Below are positions 6,019-11,858 of a DNA stretch of 11,858 nt, in pieces. Source of the stretch: Candidatus Omnitrophota bacterium (GTDB taxonomy: Bacteria; Omnitrophota; Gorgyraeia; Duberdicusellales; 4484-171); the NCBI GenBank assembly GCA_014728785.1, contig WJKZ01000112.1, positions 1 to 11,858 on the forward strand, read 5' to 3'. The position numbers and the translations under genes were made by a program. Each line of letters begins with the position of its first letter. Within the stretch, counting starts at the first letter, position 1. The notes beneath the pieces were generated by a model. It ran no database searches, was not told the DNA's origin, and was given only the letters and a program-made list of their open reading frames with translations.

Positions 6019-7227
6019 ATGCACTTAGCTATGCGTAGGCTTTTGATTCTTTTTCTGCTGGTATTTGTTTCGGGGTGCGTTTCGGGAGAGCGTGACACCC
6101 TGAATGTAGTGATGAACTTGACGGAAGAGGAATGGAAGGTTTTCAGGGAGGATGTTTTTCCCCGGTTTGAGTCCCGCTACGGCATTAAGATAAAATCGTA
6201 CCAGATTCCTTCAGGAAAGTTAGCAACCAAATTAGAAGCCTTAATCCATGCCGGGAAATCCGAAATTGATGTGTTTGCTCAGGATAATATGAGTCTGGCC
6301 GCACTGGTCAATAAAGGTCTGATTCAGGAGCTTTCTGCCTATGAGTCTAAAATACCGGAAGCTGTGGTCCCTAGTCTCTGCCGGAGTATTAAACTCGAGG
6401 ATAAGCTATTCTTTATGCCCTTTCGCCCTAATGTGCAGATTACTTATATCAACAAAGAGGCCTTTGACAGGTATCAGCTGCCGGTTCCTGCAACCTGGGA
6501 TAAGTTACTCGAGGCAGCCAAGACGTTCAAAGAGAATGAAGGCATAGGCCGGGTGGTTATAAAAGGCTATGGCGGTAACCCCACGGCTACTCAGATTTAC
6601 GAATTTATCCTACAGGCAGGAGGAGACCCTTATGCTTTTGACGATGAGGGGTGTATAAGAGCTTTTAAGTTTTTACAGAAACTTAAACCCTATCTTTCAC
6701 CTGAATCTCAGAGGGCAAAATGGGATACGGTAAATGATATTTTGGGGAAAGGGGAGGCTTATATCGGGCAGAACTGGCCCTTTGGGGTTTTGATTTTGAT
6801 AAAGGATTACGGTCTTGATTTTATTGAGACCTATAGCGGCTGGGCGGGGCCGGCCGGTGAATATCATGTTGTCGGCGGGGATGTACTGGGTATACCCAGT
6901 AATGCTAAATTCAAAGAAAAAGCCCTGGATTTTATTTTCTTTTTGCAGTCAAGGGAGGTTCAGGAAATTCTGGTTAAAGAGCTGGGGTGGCCTTCTATAA
7001 GAGAGGATGCTTATGCTCAGGTAGCCGATTGGCAGAAGCCGCATTTTGAGTCTGTTAAAAGGGCGCTCAGGAAAGGGGTATTCCGCAAAAACGTAGCCTG
7101 GTGGCCTGCTTATAAAAAATATGTATCACGGGCTTTCCAGGATATAGTTATGGAAGGAAAGCAGGTTATACCGACTCTCAGGCACTTCAAAAAGAAGCTT
7201 GAAGAAGAAAAAGCACTTTATAAATGA
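6019..7227 (+). CDS. CUT1 ABC transporter solute-binding lipoprotein (carbohydrate type)
   Basis: This is the extracytoplasmic receptor of the sugar importer encoded by the next genes. The 402 residues begin with a lipoprotein signal peptide (MRRLLILFLLVF), with lipobox VSGC at 17-20, so C20 should be lipidated and the mature protein tethered to the membrane. The rest fits solute-binding family 1 (MalE-like): LNVVMNLTEEEW and FESRYGIKIKSYQIPSGKLATKL near the N-terminus, the FRPNVQITYINKEAFDRY segment (around 135-152), PATWDKLLEAAKTFK, and GDVLGIPSNAKFKEKALDFI later. Sugar specificity cannot be read. ATG at 6019 follows GGAG by ten bases; ATG at 6031 gives an equally good signal peptide. No glycosidase or regulator gene lies beside it. 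Confidence 0.92.
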   Translation: MHLAMRRLLILFLLVFVSGCVSGERDTLNVVMNLTEEEWKVFREDVFPRFESRYGIKIKSYQIPSGKLATKLEALIHAGKSEIDVFAQDNMSLAALVNKGLIQELSAYESKIPEAVVPSLCRSIKLEDKLFFMPFRPNVQITYINKEAFDRYQLPVPATWDKLLEAAKTFKENEGIGRVVIKGYGGNPTATQIYEFILQAGGDPYAFDDEGCIRAFKFLQKLKPYLSPESQRAKWDTVNDILGKGEAYIGQNWPFGVLILIKDYGLDFIETYSGWAGPAGEYHVVGGDVLGIPSNAKFKEKALDFIFFLQSREVQEILVKELGWPSIREDAYAQVADWQKPHFESVKRALRKGVFRKNVAWWPAYKKYVSRAFQDIVMEGKQVIPTLRHFKKKLEEEKALYK

Positions 7228-7236
7228 TGAAAGGAT

Positions 7237-8094
7237 ATGTATAGTCTCTGCAAAGCTTACCGGTTTGAAATAATCTGTGTGTTGCCGATTCTTTTATATT
7301 TATTTGTGTTTACTTTTTTGCCGGTAGCGGGAGTTTTTAAAATCAGTTTTACCGATTCTGCCTCCGGTGATTTTACATTTGATAATTTTAAAATTTTACT
7401 CGGCCAGCAAGAATTCCATACTGCCTTTATTAATACCTTGATTATTGCCCTCGGGTCTCTTACTTTAGAGATAGGCTTAGGGCTTCTGCTTGCTATGGTT
7501 TTGTCTTTTCAGGGTAGGAGGACAGGTTTTTTAAAATCATTTTTCATGCTGCCGCTTGCTATCCCTACCGTTGTTGCTGCGGTAATCATGAGTTATATGT
7601 TTTCTTCCTCCGGATGGGTGAACAGAATTCTTTTGGACTTAGGCATAATCGGAGAAAAAATCTTGTGGTTGAGCGGTGATTACAAGAGTCTCTTTACCGT
7701 TATCGTTGCCGACAGCTGGAAAGTGACACCGCTGGTTATGCTGATACTGCTTGCAGGATTACAGTCCATTGACAGGCAGTTGTTTAAGGCCGCCAAAATT
7801 GACGGGGCAAAACCGTTTTACATCTTCCGCCGGATAACACTACCGCTTCTTATGCCTTCGATTACCGCTGCCGTAATTATCCGGGGGATAGATGCCTTTC
7901 GTATTTTTTCTCTAGCGCTTGTATTGATGGGGGAGAATTTAAAAGTCATCGGCACTTTCGCTTATCTTGAGTTTTCAGAATACAATAATCAATATTTGTC
8001 GGCGGCAAGCGCTCTTATTCTTTTTCTAATTATCATGACGGCTGTTTTAGTTTATATCCGGTTTGTCGGCAAAAAGGGGTTAGAGGCGACATGA
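7237..8094 (+). CDS. CUT1 ABC transporter permease, MalF/UgpA type
   Basis: This inner-membrane subunit forms half of the sugar channel. The 285 residues contain about six helices, the first at 11-33. The cytoplasmic EAA loop is clear at about 183-203 (LFKAAKIDGAKPFYIFRRIT), where it docks with the ATPase. N-terminal PILLYLFVFTFLPV and IKISFTD-like sequences are typical of the UgpA/MsmF branch, which lacks the long periplasmic loop of E. coli MalF. The ATG at 7237 follows AAAGGA closely, nine bases after the stop of the binding protein. The 3' end overlaps the next permease by four bases (ATGA). Confidence 0.93.
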   Translation: MYSLCKAYRFEIICVLPILLYLFVFTFLPVAGVFKISFTDSASGDFTFDNFKILLGQQEFHTAFINTLIIALGSLTLEIGLGLLLAMVLSFQGRRTGFLKSFFMLPLAIPTVVAAVIMSYMFSSSGWVNRILLDLGIIGEKILWLSGDYKSLFTVIVADSWKVTPLVMLILLAGLQSIDRQLFKAAKIDGAKPFYIFRRITLPLLMPSITAAVIIRGIDAFRIFSLALVLMGENLKVIGTFAYLEFSEYNNQYLSAASALILFLIIMTAVLVYIRFVGKKGLEAT

Positions 8095-8903
8095 GCAGAG
8101 CGAAGTTAGGCGCATGGATTATAAGTATTGTGTTTGTTGTGCTGCTATTATTTCCCCTCTATATAATGTTTAAGATATCCGTAAGCGCCCCTCATGATGT
8201 ATTCAGAGAATCGCCGCCTTATTTTATTGAAAATTTCACTTGGCAGCATTTCCGCAATGTGCTTGCTTCAGGAGAAGCATTTTACGCGCCCTTAAGTAAG
8301 AGTTTTATTACCGCGATAGCAGCTACTTTTTTGAGTTTGCTTATAGCTGTTCCTGCTGCTTACGGGATATCGCGGTTTGATGTTAAACTGCGTTATATCC
8401 TCATTTTGATTATTTTTATGAGCCGGATGGTACCTGAGGTTAGCATTGCCTTGCCGATTTCGATTACTTTTATAAGAATGGGATTGTTTGATACCACTTT
8501 AGGGTTGGTGTTGGCTCATCTTATCAGAATTCTTCCGGTTAGTTGTTTTATCTTGGTTAGCGTGTTTGGAGAATTTCCCCTCTCTTTGGAAAGACAGGCC
8601 CGGATTGACGGGTATTCAAGAATAGGGGCCATAAGAAAAGTGGTTTTACCGCTTTCCCTAACAGGTCTTGTTGTGGCAGGTTTATTTTCATTTATTCTTT
8701 CCTGGGATGAGTTTATTTATGCTTCTTATTTAACGCTTGCGGAACCCACGATGCCTATTAAGATGTATTATTACATTTCACGGGGAAATATCTTTAGTTC
8801 GGCAACCTATGCGGTTATCATAACTATACCGGTTTTAATCATAACATTCAGCCTGCAGCGTTATATCAAGCCGGAGTATCTGTCGGGGTCGGTTAAGGGG
8901 TGA
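8091..8903 (+). CDS. CUT1 ABC transporter permease, MalG/UgpE type
   Basis: This is the second membrane half of the importer. The 270 residues have six predicted helices. The EAA loop lies at 167-187 (ERQARIDGYSRIGAIRKVVL), followed by the usual C-terminal part with SWDEFIYASYL (204-214). The start codon overlaps the stop of the upstream permease in ATGA, which implies translational coupling and a fixed one-to-one ratio. Its C-terminus (RYIKPEYLSGSVKG) matches the common RYLVRGLTAGAVKG-like ending of this family. The 102-base gap that follows separates it from the ATPase gene. Confidence 0.93.
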   Translation: MSRAKLGAWIISIVFVVLLLFPLYIMFKISVSAPHDVFRESPPYFIENFTWQHFRNVLASGEAFYAPLSKSFITAIAATFLSLLIAVPAAYGISRFDVKLRYILILIIFMSRMVPEVSIALPISITFIRMGLFDTTLGLVLAHLIRILPVSCFILVSVFGEFPLSLERQARIDGYSRIGAIRKVVLPLSLTGLVVAGLFSFILSWDEFIYASYLTLAEPTMPIKMYYYISRGNIFSSATYAVIITIPVLIITFSLQRYIKPEYLSGSVKG

Positions 8904-8933
8904 CGGTATAGAGACGAGGGAAGAGGGAAGACA

Positions 8934-8987
8934 ATTGCTCATTGCTTTTAGCTCATAGCTGACTTGTGGCTTGCGGCCTGCAGCCTG
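8934..8987. repeat. Dispersed intergenic repeat, copy 2
   Basis: This stretch matches 2986-3039 at 49 of 54 positions in the same orientation. The inner 40 bases (8948-8987) differ from copy 1 at only two sites, both T to C. It has the same two-word build (TTGCTCATTGCTTT, TAGCTCATAGCTGAC, then TTGTGGCTTGCGGCCTGCAGCCTG). It lies in the gap between the second permease gene and the ATPase gene. The purine-rich GAGGGAAGAGGGAAGA just before it (8918-8933) is not shared with copy 1. Confidence 0.85.
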
Positions 8988-9005
8988 TAACTTTCAATAG
9001 AGATT

Positions 9006-10100
9006 ATGGTATATTTAAGGTTAGAGAATATTAATAAAAGCTTTGGAAGTAAACAGGTGATTCGCGACTTCAATCTGGAAATCGAAAAGGAGAAGTTTTG
9101 CGTATTTCTGGGGCCTTCCGGTTGCGGAAAATCAACCCTGTTGAATATTATCGCCGGTTTAGAGCAGCCTTCCAGCGGGAAAATTTATCTGAGAGGCAAA
9201 GACATCACATCGTTTGCACCACATAAGCGGGATATGGCTATGGTGTTTCAGGATTATGCCCTGTATCCTCATCTTACGGTATTCGAAAATATAGCTTTCG
9301 GTTTACGGGTTAAAGCGCTCAAGGAGGATGAAATTCACAGAAAGGTAAAAGAGGTGAGCCGGATACTCAATATCGAAGATAAGCTGGGTAATTATCCCCG
9401 CAGTCTTTCCGGAGGTGAACGTCAGCGCGCCGCAACAGGCCGGGCGATCGTAAGGGAGCCTAATCTGTTTCTGTTTGATGAGCCCCTTTCCAACCTGGAT
9501 GCACGGCTGCGTCTTGAGTTGCGGAAAGAATTCCTTCAATTGCAGCAGCGCTTGAGAAAAACTTCTCTGTATGTTACCCATGATCAAATTGAAGCCCTTT
9601 CTCTGGGGGATGTGATTGCGGTTTTAAAGGAAGGAAAGATTCAGCAGGTATCCACTCCTTATGATTTGTACAATCAACCCCGGAATTTATTTGTAGCCGG
9701 CTTTATCGGCACACCCCCGATGAATATCCTTGAGCTTGTAGTTAAAAATGAAGACGGTGAATTTGTATTAAGTAAAGGAAATTTTTCTTTGAAAGCCCCT
9801 CCCAAACTTGCAGATAAACTAAGAAAGAGTAAGCATGAAATTATATTTTTAGGAATAAGACCTTCGGCTCTTTTTTTTGACAATGGTAAAAATGAGAGCG
9901 ATTATGTCTTTGAGGGAGGAATCCGGTTGCTTGAGATGCTCGGCGAGGATATGCTGGCATATATTGCTTTAGAGGGAGGAGTTGAGATCAGGGCGGTTTT
10001 CAGTCAAAAGAGACGGGAACAGAAGGGTAGAAGAGTCAGGTTGGGCGTGTCGGGAGAAGATATGTATTTTTTTGAAAAAAACGGCAGACGGCTTTGTTAA
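9006..10100 (+). CDS. ABC transporter ATP-binding protein, MalK/UgpC/MsmK family
   Basis: This cytoplasmic ATPase powers sugar import by the two permeases upstream. The 364 residues are the family's usual length. The nucleotide-binding domain shows Walker A GPSGCGKST (36-44), the Q-loop with Q82 (FQDYALYPH), signature LSGGERQ (134-140), Walker B LFLFDEP (154-160) with D158 and E159, the D-loop SNLD, and switch H192 (VTHDQIEA). FIGTPPMN (233-240) marks the join to the C-terminal TOBE/OB regulatory domain that separates this family from exporter ATPases. The ATG at 9006 has only a weak AGAG upstream. The gene is separated from the permeases by a repeat, so cotranscription is likely but not certain. 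It may serve more than one importer, as MsmK does. Confidence 0.95.
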   Translation: MVYLRLENINKSFGSKQVIRDFNLEIEKEKFCVFLGPSGCGKSTLLNIIAGLEQPSSGKIYLRGKDITSFAPHKRDMAMVFQDYALYPHLTVFENIAFGLRVKALKEDEIHRKVKEVSRILNIEDKLGNYPRSLSGGERQRAATGRAIVREPNLFLFDEPLSNLDARLRLELRKEFLQLQQRLRKTSLYVTHDQIEALSLGDVIAVLKEGKIQQVSTPYDLYNQPRNLFVAGFIGTPPMNILELVVKNEDGEFVLSKGNFSLKAPPKLADKLRKSKHEIIFLGIRPSALFFDNGKNESDYVFEGGIRLLEMLGEDMLAYIALEGGVEIRAVFSQKRREQKGRRVRLGVSGEDMYFFEKNGRRLC

Positions 10101-10130
10101 ACAAAATTGTCCTTTTGGTTTTGTTTCTTC

Positions 10131-10159
10131 TTGTTCTGGGCCGATAATGGCGATAGAAT
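10131..10159 (+). promoter_or_regulatory. Candidate promoter for the Yip1-like gene
   Basis: TTGTTC (10131-10136, four of six) is followed after exactly 17 bases by TAGAAT (10154-10159, five of six). It lies 31 bases after the ATPase stop and would give a leader of about 45 bases before the Yip1-like gene. The boxes are only moderately good. Confidence 0.35.
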
Positions 10160-10210
10160 AATACGGGTTTTATAAAAAGTCATATTTTTTAAGTTAAAAG
10201 GAGGTTTTTG

Positions 10211-10744
10211 ATGGCGAATTTAACAGACCGCATTATCCGGGCTGCGAAGCTTGATGTTAAATTGTATGAAGAAGTCGAAGCCGATACAGGTTCGTTTAAA
10301 CAAGCTATGGGAGTGGTGGTTCTCTCCAGTATAGCCGCGGGTATAGGGGCTATCACCAGAGGCGGAATAATGGGGATTTTGGTAGCGATAATCGCTGCGC
10401 TTATAAGCTGGTATATATGGGCTTTTCTTACCTATCTCATAGGTACTAAGTTGCTCCCGGAGTCCGGAACCAAGGCAGATATAGGAGAGATGTTAAGGAC
10501 TATCGGTTTTTCCACTTCACCCGGCCTGGTAAGAGTATTAGGTATTATTCCGGGAATCAGAGGGTTGGTTTTTCTGATTGCTTCTATATGGATGCTCGCG
10601 GCTATGATAATTGCTGTAAGACAGGCCCTTGATTACAAGAGTACCTTAAGGGCTGTAGGCGTATGCTTGATCGGCTGGCTTATCCAGGCAGCGATTTTTA
10701 TACTTCTGGTAGGCTTGACCGGAGCAGGCGGCGTTTCGGTTTAA
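10211..10744 (+). CDS. Yip1-domain membrane protein
   Basis: The gene encodes 177 residues. A soluble N-terminus (LTDRIIRAAKLDVKLYEEVEADTGS) is followed by about five hydrophobic helices, starting near residue 33. Such proteins are commonly assigned to the bacterial Yip1/YIP1-like family; their role is unknown, with the eukaryotic relatives acting in membrane traffic. The pattern TYLIGTKLLPESGTKADIGEMLRTIGFSTSPGLVRVLGIIPGI is characteristic. ATG at 10211 is chosen because AAAAGGAGG (10196-10204) lies six bases before it; the TTG one codon upstream is less likely. It is read in the same direction as the NfeD-type gene 24 bases later, which suggests a shared transcript. Confidence 0.8.
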   Translation: MANLTDRIIRAAKLDVKLYEEVEADTGSFKQAMGVVVLSSIAAGIGAITRGGIMGILVAIIAALISWYIWAFLTYLIGTKLLPESGTKADIGEMLRTIGFSTSPGLVRVLGIIPGIRGLVFLIASIWMLAAMIIAVRQALDYKSTLRAVGVCLIGWLIQAAIFILLVGLTGAGGVSV

Positions 10745-10768
10745 TAAAGAAAAAATAATAAAAGTACA

Positions 10769-11858
10769 GTGAGGAAGTTATTTGCTTTTCTATTGATTTT
10801 TTTGCTTGGGTTTTGCCTGGCCGGTTCGGCGGACACTGTAAAGATTCTTACAATAAAGGATTATATAATAAATCCGGTCACTTATGAGTATATAAGCGAA
10901 AATCTCAAAAAAGCGGAAAAAGAAAATTGCCCTGCTTTAATCATAAGAATAAATACCCCCGGCGGACTTCTTAAGTCTACCCAAGACATAACCAAGGAAA
11001 TACTCAATTCAGAAATTCCGGTGATAACCTATGTATGGCCCAAGGGCGGGCGGGCAGCTTCTGCCGGCACTTTTATAGGGTATTCATCATCGATTTTAGC
11101 CATGGCTCCTTCCACTCATATAGGCGCAGCTCACCCTGTTGTAGGACAGGGTTCATGGGGTGAGGTTGGAGAAAAGTTGCAGGAGAAAATGATGAATGAT
11201 ACATTAGCCTGGGCCAAAAATATTTCCCGGCAAAGAAACAGGCCTTACCGGTATTTGAGAGAAATGGTGGAAGAGAGTAAATCTTTTACCGAGGAAGAGG
11301 CGCTGAGGCGGGGTATCATAGATTTAGTAGCTCAAGATACAGATACTCTTATCCGGGGGATCGATTCAAAAACGTTTAAATTGAAAGATGCTGAAGTAGT
11401 CTTAAATATTAAAGATGCTGACAAGGAGTTCATCGAGCTCAGTTTCCGGCAGAAGATTTTAAATGTATTACTCCATCCTAATCTTGCCTACCTGCTTTTT
11501 ACCTTAGGTTTTTTAGGGCTTGTTTTTGAGGTTACACATCCCGGTTTTGGTTTTCCCGGCATTGCGGGCATAATTTGTATCATAACTGCCTTCTATGCGT
11601 TTTCTGTTCTCCCGGTCAATTACGCGGGAGTGATATTTATTATACTGGGTCTGGTTTTTTTAGTAATCGAGACGGTAACTCCGACATTCGGTCTCTTTGC
11701 CGGGGCAGGAGTTGTCTCTTTTGTGATGGGCTCTTTATTTCTTTTTCGGGGTCCTCCGTCTCTTAAAGTCTCTTTAAGTTTTATTATACCGCTTACGGTT
11801 GTTGCAGTTTTCTGGAATGTTTTTATAGTAGGTAAAATTCTGCAAATCAGGCTGGTAA
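10769..11858 (+). CDS. nfeD: NfeD-family membrane-bound serine protease (3' truncated by window edge)
   Basis: An open frame runs from GTG at 10769 through 363 codons to the window edge without a stop; the apparent TAA at the last three bases is out of frame. Residues 1-20 form a signal peptide (RKLFAFLLIFLLGFCLAGSA). A ClpP/SppA-type protease domain follows (about 23-190), with RINTPGG (60-66), the nucleophile S98 in GGRAASAGT, and K140 near the catalytic Lys known in the Pyrococcus homologue (S97/K138). EEALRRGIIDLVA (176-188) is typical. Five helices follow (about 239-355). The soluble OB-fold domain expected at the C-terminus should begin just past the edge. Homologues are linked to stomatin cleavage and membrane quality control. 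No Shine-Dalgarno is seen, and GTG is the first usable start after two in-frame stops. Confidence 0.9.
   Translation, partial: MRKLFAFLLIFLLGFCLAGSADTVKILTIKDYIINPVTYEYISENLKKAEKENCPALIIRINTPGGLLKSTQDITKEILNSEIPVITYVWPKGGRAASAGTFIGYSSSILAMAPSTHIGAAHPVVGQGSWGEVGEKLQEKMMNDTLAWAKNISRQRNRPYRYLREMVEESKSFTEEEALRRGIIDLVAQDTDTLIRGIDSKTFKLKDAEVVLNIKDADKEFIELSFRQKILNVLLHPNLAYLLFTLGFLGLVFEVTHPGFGFPGIAGIICIITAFYAFSVLPVNYAGVIFIILGLVFLVIETVTPTFGLFAGAGVVSFVMGSLFLFRGPPSLKVSLSFIIPLTVVAVFWNVFIVGKILQIRLV

Noticed and set aside
10101..10124. ACAAAA/TTTTGT hairpin after the ATPase gene as a terminator
   Set aside because: The stem is AT-only apart from one pair, with an uneven interior, and the T tract after it is broken by C residues.
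11575..11766. Short plus-strand frame at the right edge
   Set aside because: It overlaps the NfeD coding frame in another phase and has no ribosome binding site or recognisable domain.
1..11858. CRISPR array, tRNA, rRNA, transposase, phage or toxin-antitoxin genes
   Set aside because: No regularly spaced repeats, cloverleaf, rRNA-like stretch or matching protein motifs were seen on either strand by reading.
11856..11858. Terminal TAA read as the stop of the NfeD gene
   Set aside because: Counting from the GTG at 10769, the last full codon ends at 11857, so this TAA is out of frame and the gene continues past the window.

Overview
The window is bacterial chromosomal DNA with moderate base composition, short intergenic gaps and mixed ATG/GTG/TTG starts. 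It carries ten complete protein genes, two genes cut by the window edges, and one small membrane protein gene. The set is: an AdoCbl-dependent (class II) ribonucleotide reductase, endonuclease V, an Acr3-type arsenite pump, a CUT1 sugar ABC transporter and an NfeD-type membrane protease. Together with a dispersed intergenic repeat built from GCTCATAGCT / GCCTGCAGCCTG words, this suggests an uncultured anaerobic or facultative lineage such as Omnitrophota or another PVC-like or candidate phylum. That placement is a guess from gene style and is not proven by any marker gene. No rRNA, tRNA, CRISPR array, transposase or phage gene was seen.

Left part (1-1166): the tail of an unidentified gene is followed closely by a small four-helix membrane protein, then hairpins that may act as terminators, then a single-domain cupin on the minus strand. 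Between the cupin and the reductase lies a striking 30-nt-arm inverted repeat.

Middle (1167-5898): a compact class II ribonucleotide reductase (nrdJ) faces endonuclease V (nfi), and the first copy of a 54-bp dispersed repeat lies between their 3' ends. nfi has a near-consensus promoter placed so that its transcript should begin at the start codon itself (leaderless). Divergent from nfi is an arsenic resistance operon, arsR-acr3-arsC. Two matching 22-bp palindromes (TATATAGC-N6-GCTATATA) sit over the arsR promoter and just before acr3, and are the likely ArsR operators. ArsC would reduce arsenate to arsenite, Acr3 would export it, and ArsR would switch the set on. Both ArsR and Acr3 look like variants: ArsR has a shifted cysteine set and Acr3 has an insertion of about 37 residues.

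Right part (6019-10100): a complete CUT1 carbohydrate ABC transporter is encoded in one direction: lipoprotein solute-binding protein, two permeases with overlapping ATGA, and a MalK/UgpC-type ATPase. The ATPase gene is set apart by a gap holding the second copy of the 54-bp repeat.

Right edge (10131-11858): a Yip1-like membrane protein is followed by an NfeD-family membrane serine protease that is still open at the last base of the window.

Most of the content is ordinary. The points worth a second look are the regulatory palindromes, the predicted leaderless nfi, the hairpin before nrdJ, and the variant arsenic proteins. I did not find evidence for a wholly new multi-gene system.
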